From: Tetrapyrgos nigripes
Taxonomy: Eukaryota; Basidiomycota; Agaricomycetes; Agaricales; Campanellaceae
Direction: 5' to 3'
Assembly (NCBI GenBank): GCA_013368315.1
Contig: JAACJM010000030.1
Coordinates: 372,001 to 436,000, forward strand
Length of the DNA stretch: 64,000 nt
Shown here: positions 11,427 to 23,061 of the stretch, piece after piece
How positions within the stretch are numbered: position 1 is the stretch's first letter
Layout: every line of letters starts with the position of its first letter
The notes under the pieces: model-generated
What the model saw: the letters and a program-made list of their open reading frames with translations, nothing else
What the model was told of the DNA's origin: nothing
Database searches by the model: none
Translations under genes and position numbers: made by a program

Positions 11427-11920
11427 AGCCAGCCACAGGCATCTGAACAGTATAGATGTTCAGTGATTTTCGCCGTCGGAATGTCTATCAAAGCTGTAGT
11501 AAGTATGTCATATTTATCCAAGCAGGGAGCAGTCGATTAAATTCATTGAGTATTTAGGTGATGAGCTGGAGAAGTGAAAGAAGCTGGTATATGTGCATAT
11601 TACTCACCTGAAGAACTGGGTTGTGTATGACTGGATTGTGGCTGATAGTACGCGTACGTGTACTGATAATTCGTTTGTATGCTTTGGGCTTGCTTTCATC
11701 TTGCTATATAAGTTCCCTCCTGATTGTGTAAATCCCGTTCTCGTACTCAATAATGTAACTTGGTATTCTATCCGTCCTGAAACAGCAATTCGCATCTTCC
11801 AGCGACTGCTACTGTTGGAAGCCCCTCCAATTGATGCGATTGTCTGTCTGTATGGCGCATGCAACAATCATAATCTACACTTTGTCTTCAATGGTTCATC
11901 GTGGCAATGATCTATACAGA

Positions 11921-13208
11921 TAGATATTCAAAAGCATAAGTACTCTCCTAATTAGCTGGATAAATCCTGTTCTCGTACTTACTGTTGACTCAATCTATCA
12001 TACTACTGGACATCTCTCCAATCTCAAGAGCATGTATTTAGTCTGTAGGAACGACAGCCACTGATTCGGGCTTGTAAGGGACTGATCATGAAGCTCCCAG
12101 ACTCTATGGCACGAATTTTGATACAGGAAAGCGCTGAGCCAAGGCAGAGGGAGACTCCGTATAGTTGATCTATCATGGGAATGACAGCTTTAAGTAGGCT
12201 ACTCGGACAGTCGAGATTTGATCGAGATCGATTGCATGACATATATAGTATGGCGTAAGGACGAGCATGATGCATGAGATGTAACCTGCGTGGATAAGAC
12301 TTGGACGCACCACAAATCACAGGTAAAAAGATAAGATAATATGAGAATCATGCATACATGCAAAAACAATTGTACAGGTGGCGAAGAGCTCTAATCCAAA
12401 CTCAAACAAACATACCTCGGGTCTTCGAGTACAGTTACCCTCAATATCCTCAAGCATTTCGCGTCTAGTACACCAGTTCCGTTGACGCCGAAATCTCCCT
12501 TTTTGGCTTCTTTTATTCTAAGAATTCGACAAGGAGGTATATTTTCAGCATTTCATAGGCCCTTTCCAGCTGAGCTCATGACCCCATTAATGCCCCAGAT
12601 TCCTTGGTGTGGACTCGGTACTATTAGGAATTGTCTCTAGCACATCGTTGGCCGTCTTATGTCGACTGGTGCACGTATCTAGAATGGACCTAGGTCGATG
12701 ATGACTTTGTTGTGAACCGTGCATAGGTTGGCTACGAAGGGAACCCTGCTGGTCCGTGATTCTTGCAACTCTTCAATATGCTGCGAGCTCATCGTCGGCT
12801 TCACTGTCAGCGTATCAGTTCTACGTTATACAGTGCGGAAGTGTCTCCGTGGTGGTTTAGATACAGAGAGGGGGAAATGGTGCAGGAACACGCTTGTAAT
12901 TTGAGGTGTCTTGGGAGAGCAACTATCTTGTTTCAGGTGATTTATATCTCTCACTATACGCATTTTTATCGCTCAAGGCCATTGTCTTACCATTTGGGTA
13001 TACAGTGCTCCCAGCATAGGCTCTCTGATTCCTTTGTCTGACTGGTACAGTTTCAGTTCTCGTCTTGTCATCTAGTCGGTGCGTCAACTTTGTCTTCGTT
13101 CATCTCTTGAGAGGCTGAAGGTATATTGATATAGACACGTTACAGTGCTACAGAGGCAAAAAGAGGAATATGCATGGCGATCCGTGCTCATCAAGTCGCG
13201 GATTGTCC
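11921..13208. other. Non-coding gap
   Basis: I find no supported gene in these 1.3 kb; the short open frames lack recognisable motifs or paired splice sites. The right end is the 3' flank of the minus-strand DUF6699 gene. Confidence 0.4.
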
Positions 13209-14071
13209 TCACACGACGTCCATATACCACACATCCTCACCCATTTCACTTTTCCTCAGCCCTACCAACCGCTTCCCTGGTAGGTAATCCAGCCTGGTCC
13301 CAGTTCTACCCCACCCGCTCGTGCCATTACTGTCAGTACCCGGAATCATTGGTATTGGTAACCTCAACGATTCGACTATCGTCACCAACACATCCCATAC
13401 GGTCACGTACTCCATTCTCGAGCGATGTACCGTTATTGGCCAAGGCAGCTTTGGATGGGCCATCGTCATTGACGGTAGCGGTGGATTCGTCGCTCCTGCG
13501 CCGAGATACCACTGTAATTGCATCCTTGTCCTCGTCCCTGGTTCCACTCGAAGTCCCAGCTGTCTTGACGACATACGCAAGTCGATATCCAGCCCGGGCT
13601 CGGAGCCCGACTGAAGGAATGGGATAACTGATACGTTGGGGTCCACTTGGGGTGGAAGAGGAACAGTGGTGTAGAGTTTGGGGGGCTTAGGAGGGGTTGG
13701 TGGTGGTGACGACACTGGCCCTTCAGTCATGTTAGAACTTGCAATTTGACGCTAGTGCCCGGGTCGGGAAAGGGATGTGAATAGCGATGACTGGGACATC
13801 GACATGAACGACATACCAATGGGAATTGGGGTGCAGAGGGTGTTTCAGTCGTCGTTTGATCCACTAGGGACGTCTGAGACGTTACTGCTAGAGTAGGATG
13901 GTACCCTCCATGTGCTGGGTCTTCCACCACGGGATATTGGGGAAGGTGTTGAATGCGATACATTGGGGTCCTGGGAGTTCTCATGTCTGTACTAGGGGTT
14001 GGTGTTGGTCGTGTTGTGTGGAACCGGGCAAGGTGAGCTGCTCGTCGTTCAGAATAATGACTAGAGCTCAT
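13209..14071 (-). CDS. DUF6699 domain protein (265 aa), intact
   Basis: Two exons on the minus strand: 14071-13817 (85 codons) and 13751-13209, with a 65-nt GTATGT..TAG intron at 13816-13752 that preserves phase 0. The N-terminal 100 residues are low-complexity Pro/Thr/Ser (TTRPTPTPST, then PPPTPPKPPKLYTTVPLPP). The C-terminal 140 residues form the DUF6699-like domain with QVDPNVSVIPFLQSG, MSSRQLGLR, PPLPSMT, LPWPITVHRS, YVTVWDVLVTIVESLRLP and a final GEDVWYMDVV. The ATG at 14071 is the first in frame; upstream sequence in that frame is open but starts only with GTG. A truncated paralogue lies at 4546-5036. The domain's function is unknown to me. Confidence 0.75.
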
Positions 14072-14184
14072 GAAGATAGGGGGATACCTTGAAATCTTTA
14101 GGTCAAGCTGGGTCAAGCTACGATGGCCCTTTGCAGTTGTCCCTGTATCGAGGAGACGCTGGTGAGAGAAGCGGATGTCGATGC

Positions 14185-14755
14185 GAGGTGGTGTTGGAGA
14201 TGTATATGGGAGGGACACAAACAGGGGATTGCTGAGCTGGACGCATTTAAAGACTATCGCCCGTTCTTAGTTTGGTTCTCGGTTTTATTTTCTCGACCGA
14301 GTTTGGAAATGGTTCTTTTACGATTGTCATCCATATTGCCGGCCCAGCTCGAGCCTCGGTGTTGTCTGCGGTCCACGGGAGACAGCTACATACACCGCCT
14401 CGTCATTATTGCCATGAACCGATTCACTGCGAGTGGCCATACGTTACCCTGGTCCAAAGTAGCAAGCCTTCCTCAGTGAACCGGTTCACTTCACAGGGCG
14501 CGTCGCGTCGCGTCTTGTGTGGAACGTAGAAGTTTCTGTGCTTGTTTGAATTCAATTGTACAACCGCCCTCTTGTTGCTTCCGATCTGTTCGAAATGATT
14601 CCTCGTGTCTCTCTACTCAGGCAAATTGTGGGCCTCCTGAGGTGGTGTCGGATATGTATGTCAGAGGGACACAAAGAGGTGACTCCTGAGCTGGACGCAT
14701 TTAAGGACTAACGCCCGTTCTTGGTTCTCAGTTCGGTAATGGTTGTTTTACTTAT
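14185..14755. repeat. Direct repeat pair of about 120-135 bp
   Basis: The block at 14185-14320 (GGTGGTGTTGGAGATGTATA, then GCTGGACGCATTTAAAGACT) recurs at 14637-14755 (GGTGGTGTCGGATATGTATG, then GCTGGACGCATTTAAGGACT), in the same orientation, about 450 bp apart. The first copy lies immediately upstream of the DUF6699 gene start, so the repeat may be a duplicated promoter-side segment. Confidence 0.6.
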
Positions 14756-15455
14756 TGAGTCGTCGCCTATACGACTCGGAAGTAACATGGTGGTGTTTTC
14801 TTTGAAACCGGTACCGGTACCTGGAACGAGAGAAAACATGAGAACTGGAGAGTTTAGCTTTAGGTGCGACGTTACTGGGAGAGGTCTGAAGACCGAAATA
14901 TGGGGAAGAGCGACAAGTCGACAATTAGGATGACGTCGAGTTCCTGGAGTAGGAGATCTGGGAGGTACGGACTGAAAGACAGGACTGAAAGCTAGGTAGA
15001 GCAAAGGTAGAGGCGAAATGGAAGTATATGATGAATAGCCGACTCCAACTTGATCGAAGGATGGCAAGTCGGAACAAAGCATGTAAGTCCAGCGTTTGTA
15101 AAGTCCACGTGGAGACTTCTAAACTCGGAAGACTTGCTTGCCAGACGATTAACACCGGGGTTTTAGTGGGTATTGAGTCAGATTTGTGTCGATGAACGGG
15201 AGCCCGAGGGAGGTAGGCTAGATGCCTCCCTGGGGGACTTGGAGTCCCACATGCAGTTGCGTAAATGCATTTCCTCGGGAGACACTTCCATGGGTTTCAA
15301 ATTGGCAGCTGGTTTTCATGACCAAGGACTTCATTCAACTCTACTTTAGCAAGGTCCCAATCCCTTGTGTCCCGCGGGCTACTTGTACCATGATGACGTT
15401 GTCAGTAGGGTGCGAGCTACTCCAACAAAAAATTTATGATACATCAGACAAAACT
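14756..15455. other. Non-coding gap
   Basis: There is no supported gene. A short block at about 14903-14970 (GGAAGAGCGACAAGTCGACA) repeats sequence seen at 10436-10500 in the duplicated segment, a dispersed similarity of roughly 65 bp. Confidence 0.4.
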
Positions 15456-15930
15456 ACACTCTGTTATAATCCCATTATGGGGATTTTAAAGTAGCAAAAT
15501 GTTTGTGATAGTCTAGCATGTAATTATAATATGGCTGGCCAGATTATAAAGTCATTACCATGAAACAGAACAATTTGAGGCAATATAATGCCATTATAAT
15601 ATGCCAGCGTCTTATAATATGATTATAATACCTATTGTAATCCTGTTATAACATTTGGGATGTTATAATACCACTATAATATGGTTGTAATAGCATTATA
15701 AACCTCATAACTATTTTGAGTGATAATAATAGTGCTGAGAATTGGCACCTCCTTATCACTTGTAGGACCATTTCAATGGTAATAATGTCTGGAACCTTTT
15801 TGATAGTTGCAAGGGCATTATATCATGTATAACCATTGTGCACTTTAAAAATACACTATAATGGTTTGCCAATCACTTTGGAACCAATGGAATGATGCTA
15901 CACACTACAAGGCCCTTATAATATAGCAGA
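15456..15930. repeat. AT-rich cluster of TTATAAT motifs
   Basis: About a dozen copies of TTATAA(T) or ACTATAAT occur in roughly 470 bp, often as CATTATAATATG or GTTATAATAC, irregularly spaced. The block lies 3' of the Plavaka transposase gene. It could be the subterminal repeat region of that element; the motif also occurs in the 101-bp repeats on the other side (GATTATAATGAAAAC). Confidence 0.55.
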
Positions 15931-16188
15931 ACTATCATTATCAGGCTTCATGTAGTAGAAGAAATCCTTATCCCAGTAGACTAGTAAATAAATAGGTGTT
16001 CCAGGACTTTTACAGTTTTCTAGCTAACCAAATAGATATAGTGGATACAAGTACAACAGACTCATACCTGCTGAGTTTTGAGTGCAGAGAACAACAGAGA
16101 GGAAGTGGATAAATAATAGAGAAAGTGGATAAATAATAGAGAATGATGAGAAGGAAAGGAGAGTGAAAAGTAAAAAAGTGGCATGGGT

Positions 16189-19100
16189 TTACATGTCATC
16201 ACTGTCATAAGCTTCATTGTCTTCAGGTCCAATATCAGGTTCTCCTCCACTACTGGAGTCAGAGTACTCCTCCTCCTCCTCCTCCTCCTCTTCCTCATCA
16301 TCATCATCATCTGCAGTACCTCTGATCTCTGGATCTGCCAGCTCTGTGCTGTCACTGCCATGCTCCTCATCATTCTCATCATCATCCTCAACATCGCTAT
16401 CATCATATTCAACCTCCTCCAGAACATTACCATTCTCATCATAAACTGGCAGTTTCTGTGTATCAACCCCAGCATTGACTTCAAAGACATAAGTGTGTTC
16501 AAGAGTCTCAACATGTCCTCCACCTCCACCTCTGAAGCGCATAAACAGATCTTGATCTGCAAATCTAAAGGGTAATTTGTTAGTTTTATCAACAAGTAAT
16601 TTGAAAACACGTACATATTGATGTAGTAATACTTCCAGTCCTCTCCTTCAATCATGTATTCACCATCCTGGAATGATTGGTACACACACGCTTCAGAATT
16701 CCCAGAAAGATAATCTGAGGTGAGTCCATAGTCAAAGGCAGGCAATATGTGGACAGCTTGAATGATATCACAGGGATCAATGAAGCCAAAAGCAGCAGGA
16801 TCTGATGCTGAAAGAAAATGAAGAGCTATCAAGTTGATATCAGCGCACCCAGACTACATCAAGCCGCTGCTCAGAGGTATCTTTTGAGTGTGGACCAACA
16901 TAGCGAGCACAGACATGAAAGATGGACACAACATGGCCATACCAATATGGATGATCTCCACTACCAGCAAGTACCATAATATCTGGATGAGTTCAAGGAT
17001 TAATTGAGTCCTGCTCTCGCCAAAGATCATAAGTAGTAAAGTTGATTCGAAGATACTTGTGTTTATAAATCTTCTGAGAGAGAAAGTGCAGCTGCTTTCA
17101 ATCTTGATTTATGAATTCATTGGAATCTGTCTTGAGAATCCGTTGAAGACAGTGATCTTGGAGATCAGGTAGCCATGTCTGAAAAAAATTTAGAAAATTC
17201 TGTCAATTCGATAGTTAATTATTCTCACCTTCATTGCAGGATCAGCTTTGGTGTCTGCAACAATTGCATGAATCTCTTCCCATGAACGCTGGTTGTCTGC
17301 AACATGATAGGGCTCAATTGGATTGCTTGGTGGCAATGATTCAGAAACCTGTGGGTTTGTACCAAAAGCACTAGAATAGGAAAGCTCAGCAGCTTTATCA
17401 AGATAGTGGCTGCGGCGCTCTTGTTGATCTGTTTGACAAAGAAGCGATTTTTTGCAGTACGTCCCCATAAAGCTTTGCTTCAGATATGACCATGCTCTCC
17501 CTTAAATAGTTGGCTCAGCAAACAATCAAATATAAATTCAAACCACCTACTGCTTGAGAGTTGTATACATCTGTAGGACCCATGTAGACTACAGCCTCTG
17601 GATAGTAGCCCATTGGATGGAACTTGGGTGTATTGGGGTTGAATGATGCCTATACAAAATTTCAGAAGCAATTAAGAATATTTGAAGGATAAAAGACATA
17701 CCTTCAAATGAATATCATCTGTAGGATCACTATGAGCTCCACTCTGCTCTCGCTCCTTTGCTTTGTGTCTAACCCTTCTCTGCCTCTCTTTCTCCAGCTC
17801 TGTGGTTTCAAAAGCAGTACAAGTGATCCAGGTAAATTTGCGAAGGCTGTCTCCAAATGTCCGAGTGGCCTGCTGAAAAGACTCAATGGTAGAGTCTGTG
17901 TGAAGCCAAAGTTTTGCATAGGCATGCCAAGCTGCAAGGTCCCATAGAAGTTCTTGAACAATTTTGTTATGTGGTTCAGGGAGCATGTTTTCAAAACAAG
18001 GTAGTGCCACCTTGGTACAATCACTTTAGGAAATAAACATTTGGTCAAAATAAGCATACATACCTGCAGATAATCCTCAAACTCATGGCCTGTCTTGCAC
18101 CTCATCTCTGAGACATTTCTGTGAACTCGACGTATGATGTCTCTTCCAAAAGGTGGTACAAGCCGGTATCTAGAATCTTGTATCAGGATCTGTAAAAACA
18201 AAATTGCAGACAACTCACCTTTTATCAAGCTCTTCAATTAAGTTGCGGTCAGATGCATTAATAAGCCTCAACAGATGAACAAAAATGGTCTTCCATACTC
18301 CAAGTTCGATTTCATGCAGAACATCAACAGCAAACATTTTGAGATAATCAAAAACCAAATTCAGAAAAGATTTCAGAAAAAGCATTCTAAAAAATATTAG
18401 CTATAGCTTGAGATAAAGTCAATTATGACATACCCTGTTTGGACTCCATGATCCTTGACCCAATGCAAATTTCACTGATTTGCTTTTGACTGCCCTTCCC
18501 AACACAAATATCCTTCTTCTTGCCTCAGTAATCCTATCTCTAAGGTCTGGAGTGTCTGATCTTTTGAGAGTGATATGCCTGAGCATGTCAATATACAGAC
18601 CCAGCTGAATAACAAGATGTTTTCTGATCATACAATTGTAGCACAGACAATCTCCAAGAGTGGCCATGCAGATCAGAAGACACCTAGACTGGATGATTAG
18701 CATGTATAAATTAAATTAAAATTCAACATACTTTTCAGGGTAATCAACAGAATAGGTGAACCACCTTATCATGAATCGGCGGGTCACACCATCCAAACAC
18801 TGAAAGATAAGACCTTCTGAAAATGTTGCAATAAGGTCATTATCACTGAGTAGAATCTGCCAGACTGCTTGCATAAGTTCTTTCTTCAAATGTGTGAGCA
18901 TATCTGCAGTTGGTAGCACATTGTGTATATCCCTGTAGGCTGTCTTGATTGCATGAGGTAACTAAGGTAGAGAAATTAGTAAAATTAAAGTACAAGAGTC
19001 AAATGAGACTCACTGAGGGAATATAAGCTATATGACACTCTGATTTTGATTTGAGTCCAATATATTTTAACAAACTCCCAAAATACATGTAGATTGGCCA

Positions 19101-20430
19101 TAGACTGATGTTGCCAATCATAGACAGAAGAGTAGCATCAGAATAGAATTTGATAGGAAGAATGACAGTCTCAATGGCAGGTTCAGGTAATGCAGGCCCA
19201 GTGTGAACTTCTCTCTCCATCTTCAGCATCCTGTCTGAGGTATATGCTTCTGAGTAGAGCCGTTGAATCCGTTGGGTATCTGGGCACTTCCAGAGCAGTT
19301 TGTGGCCCTGCAAATGGAAGTCCTCAGCAGAAGGACTACTCAGTGCCTCCTTGATTACTTCGAAAGGTTTTCTGTAATAGAAATTGTGGATAGTGAGCTT
19401 GGGAGCATGATCCTCAGACTGATACTTTTGACGAGCTCGAGGAGCAGGAATAGTGATAGTTGTATGGTTCCAGCCGTCTAGGATTTTGCTAGGATCAAGG
19501 TTCTGGGGGTCATCAAATGACTCTGCCACAGACTGAGCCAAATAACCATCCAAATTCTTCATCTCTGCCTCGCCCCTGAATCCAACAAAATCAGATTGCT
19601 TGAAGTCATCCTGAAGAATGACATCAGTGACAAGGCTTTTGAGCATGGGAAGGCCAGCCTGATGGTAATTGTGGAACCAGTACATGAGCCGAAATCAATT
19701 GATGTTAGTGAAGGGGGGAGGAATAGACTGGGATGTGGAAGGAGGAGCCAAAGACTCGACTCCCAAGCAGTCAGAGTAAGTACTGACTACTTTGTCCAGC
19801 AGCTCATTAGATGTGAAAGTTGGTGCATCTGCAATCTCATGAATGCCAATGTTTTCGTCTGGGTCCACAGAAGGAATTGAGGATTCATAAGCTTTGTAAA
19901 CCCCAAAGGCATCAGGTTGTGTATGATAAAAGAAAGTGATGCTGTGAGGTTGGTTGTGTTGAACAGCAACAAGACCTTCTGGTGGGGTAGCAGAGATAGG
20001 GGGTGGCAAAAGAGTGAGAGGATTGGAGTGAGAAGGGACAGCAGTTGCAGTACAACTGCCTTTGACAAGAGCAGAACGGATGGAAATGACCTGGTCCCTG
20101 TGCTTTGCTGGAAGTCATCAACCTCGCAAAGGACGAGTGTCCTGCACAACAGGTTCATCAGACATCTTTCAGATGTAAGTAAATTGCAGTCAATGACAAT
20201 ATCAGGCTCACCATCATGGTATCCATATCTTGCACAATAATATCCTCCATAATGGCATCCTCTTCTACAGCTAGATTCCCCTCCTCCTCCACATTCTCTT
20301 CCTCTTCTTCAGCACCAGGATCAACAGTGGCATTCCTATGCAGACAGTATCAGTGTAGATGTAAATTTCGCCCTCTGAGAGAGGTAAAAGTTTTCTGGCA
20401 TCGTGAACATGCAGGGACAGAATGAAACAT
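16189..20430 (-). pseudogene. Plavaka-type transposase, decayed by TGA nonsense codons
   Basis: The gene reads leftward from an ATG at 20430. The order is: a C2H2 zinc finger (CSRCQKTFTSLRGRNLHLH), an acidic stretch, FRLMYWFHNY (about 19685), the long exon 19685-19010 with TIHNFYYRKPF and the ISLWPIYMYFG motif, then exons with VDYPEKY, the C-rich ICMATLGDCLCYNC, LHEIELGVWKTIFVHLL, FGRDIIRR, ELLWDLAAWHAYAKLWLHTD, EGxxxxSKALWGRTAKNRF-type sequence, FTTYDLWREQD, HPDIMVL, DPAAFGFIDP and EDWKYYYIN. It ends with an acidic tail. This order is what I know of Plavaka transposases. In-frame TGA codons lie at 20352-20350, 19697-19695, 17482-17480, 17100-17098, 16995-16993 and 16842-16840, with frameshifts near 17420 and 16830. 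Splice sites are mostly good. The element is therefore non-functional as it stands. Confidence 0.85.
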
Positions 20431-20452
20431 TGCTGACAGGATAAGGAGAGAT

Positions 20453-20654
20453 GGGGTGTGCCAGTGTACATATACAAGTGCAGGTAGCACAGTGAGCTGA
20501 GCTACTTTGGCAGATTATAATGAAAACATCAAAAGATATAGATATATTAAAGTGGGGTGTGCCAGTGTACATATACAAGTGCAGGCAGCACAGCGAGCTG
20601 AGCTACTTTGGCAGATTTATGATGAAAACATCAAAAGATATAGATATATTAAAG
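20453..20654. repeat. Tandem duplication of a 101-bp unit
   Basis: Unit 1 (20453-20553) and unit 2 (20554-20654) both start GGGGTGTGCCAGTGTACATA and end GATATAGATATATTAAAG. They differ by only a few substitutions and a one-base indel pair. The block sits 22 bp upstream of the Plavaka ATG and may be subterminal sequence of that element. Confidence 0.85.
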
Positions 20655-22454
20655 CATGAATGACAGATGATCTGAGAACAATATGGTTGTCCACTGCACC
20701 CTAGATGGATAAATGGAGATGGACAGATCAGTACAATGGGAATGATACTTATCATAGATACAGCCAGGTGATAGAGCGAGTTGATATTTACTTACTCGCT
20801 TACTTACTTACTTGGTTACTCAGTGAGGCACTGAAGATACCCATACTCCTGCAGGAAAACAGCGCATTTATCTGTATATACAAACAACAGGCATAACAGT
20901 ACTGTTACATCTGCCGTACTACAGTCTACAACGTCCTTCAGCATCCCACAGCCCCCCGAATGCTGCTTTTTCTAGACTATCTCACCCTATCATCAATTGG
21001 AAATGGACAAGCCTTTCCAGCTATTCACTGCAGCCACCGTTGTTGAAGTAAGTAGTACATACACCGTAACACGAGATTCAGGCCTTTGGCTGATCTCTGC
21101 GTCCTTGCTAAGTGCTGTGATACATGCTGTTAGATATGTATACATGCCCACATCAAGTGAGATGATGAAATGGGCGATCTTTACATTATTAATATAAGAT
21201 CCTCCCATTCACGAACTCACCAGAATCAGATGCCAAGAACATTGCAGCAGTTCCTATCTCAGATGGCCTGTAGATTGAATTTCCCAGACAAAAGTCAGAT
21301 GCCGTTCACGATGAAAGTCGAAAATCATAAAACAACTCGAAAACTCACCTTCCTACCCTAAGTAACGGAGCTGGGTTGAAGATTCCCAGCACAGGTTGAT
21401 TAGCAATCTGATTCACTGGTGGCCCTTATACACTCGCAGGAGCATCAACACCGCCTTGTTAAGAAGGAAGATCTGCAGCAGAGTCAACATAGGAGCGAAT
21501 ACTGCAGGCCGCGCATATAAAAATGCGTCTTTCGAGGTGAGAACAGTCAATATTGACTGAAATGATAGACAAGGCCAAATGCCCAAAGAAAAATACCGAT
21601 GTAAAACAGAGGACCAATGGAGTTCAAAGAATGGAACGATGATGTGAGATTAAGAACAGGAAGGTGTACAAAGTGGTGATATGAGGGCTCTGTTGGTGTA
21701 GTGTATGAGGTAGGCACAGGCAAGGATCTTTTGCGAGAGAGAGATGGATGCTCCAGGGGATAATGGTGAGGAGATGAAGGAATAGAGAAACGTGATTGGT
21801 GGTTGGTGTTGGTGGTCTGTTTGGAAGCAACGTTGGAATTGGGAGAGGTGGTATCGCTGGAAGACCCTCCGAGGAATGCTCCAAGAAAGGTGAATAAATG
21901 ATGGTAAAGTTATGTCGAGATACCAACCTGTATAAGTATACTGTATTTATACGGGCCATTTACAGTTTGGACTGTACTGTCTACTGTACCATATTGGATG
22001 AGCTCTCGAGACTCGACAGTACGATTACAGTACCCATATAACCGTACCTGTTGAAGCCATACATACAGGTACAGAGTGCAGCCCTACATCTGCCATACAT
22101 CCATCCGCAATTGTGATCCATGTCCCATGATGGACTAAAGAAGCCTGGTTTCCTTGTCAATCTCGTTTCTGTACTGTTTTTGTTTAAGTTAACGCACATT
22201 CTATGGACAAAGCACTTAAAAGAGTTTGTGAAGAGTTGCAGAAGAGTATCATTTGTGGGTGGCAATGACGAGTGTAGCTGGATGCAATAGAATTACTCTA
22301 TTGTACATGAGGCTGTACGTACCTATATATAAATACAATCTCTTTCTTTCTTTCACGTCATTCTCGCCATTGGCCCAGGAGTCCAGGTTGCCTACTGTGC
22401 AGTATGCAGACTCGACCTTGGGGCAGCAGAAACGGTTGGGCAGGACTACATCAT
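20655..22454. other. Non-coding gap of about 1.8 kb
   Basis: No supported gene. A (CTTA)n microsatellite occurs at about 20791-20812. A short plus-strand frame from 20997 has a splice-like GTAAGT, but no downstream exon that I can confirm. Confidence 0.4.
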
Positions 22455-22490
22455 TGTTTTGTTTGCCAGAAGCCTCTGGCAAACAAAACA
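22455..22490. repeat. Perfect 16-bp hairpin
   Basis: The arm TGTTTTGTTTGCCAGA (22455-22470) is followed by a 4-nt loop AGCC and the exact complement (22475-22490). There is no T-run or gene end next to it. It may be a transposon end or a cruciform-forming site. Confidence 0.8.
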
Positions 22491-22601
22491 TGGTCAAATG
22501 TTGACGCATATCTTGTTTTTCCCTCTTCACTCTCTACCACCGCCATCTATGTTGACGTGCTCCCAACATGGTGCTTCCCATCCTCGAGCCTCTTGATGAG
22601 G

Positions 22602-23061
22602 TGGCCAAACGACGCGTGGCTCCACCAGTTGCGCTGCCCATAGCTCATCACGTTCTGCTACTCCTGCTTCCAATTGTTCCACCACTGCCTGCCGTGGTAT
22701 CCCGACCCCAGAACCGTCAGACGGCCCTGGACAAGAGGAAGAAGATCAGCAAGAACCAGAGGAGGAGCCTCTTATATTTGGAAAATGGAAGAGGAACTAT
22801 CACGACGTTGCTGAGGCCTTCTGTGACCACAAAAGAGCCAGGTGAGTTATACCTGCACACCTTTTACAGTTGACTAATATTCTTCATTGTTCTACCAGAC
22901 ATGAGATTGTAGAACCTTACCAACTGCTCGGCAAATTCCTCCAGCACAGTATCGATATCGACCCCAACGTCTACGTCATTGTCAAGGTCAGCATGACGCT
23001 GTGTGAAGATTTTGCCAACATGGACAATATCAAGAGCTTCACCTTGCCGAAGCAGGAAATC
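22602..23061 (+). pseudogene. Host gene fragment truncated by the chromovirus LTR
   Basis: A frame reads through a Ser/Thr-rich and acidic region (EEPLIFGKWKRNYHDVAEAF) to a GTGAGT donor at 22842. After a 57-nt intron (acceptor at 22897-22898) it continues HEIVEPYQLLGKFLQHSIDI, then DPNVYVIVKVSMTLCEDF and KSFTLPKQEI. It is cut exactly at 23062, where the LTR begins. I do not recognise the family. The 5' end is uncertain because stops precede 22602. Its continuation is not found right of the element at 31053. Confidence 0.5.

Larger units (their letters stand above)
9373..11920 (+). repeat. Duplicated segment, copy 2 with about 1.2 kb extra
   Basis: The left edge (GGTGGACATGGATACAACGA at 9374) matches copy 1 at 6546. 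The match resumes at about 10750 (AAATTGCATACCTCATCGTT) and continues to about 11900. The material between about 9530 and 10745 is absent from copy 1 and contains a foldback structure and short direct repeats. It may be an insertion in this copy or a deletion in copy 1. Confidence 0.7.

Noticed and set aside
16217..16444. Plus-strand Ser-rich frame (about 75 aa)
   Set aside because: It is the antisense of the Asp/Glu-rich tail of the Plavaka transposase; the serine run comes from the complementary GAG/GAT repeats.
21624..21959. Minus-strand Pro/Leu/His-rich frame
   Set aside because: No start context, splice sites or motifs; the composition follows a C/T-rich strand.
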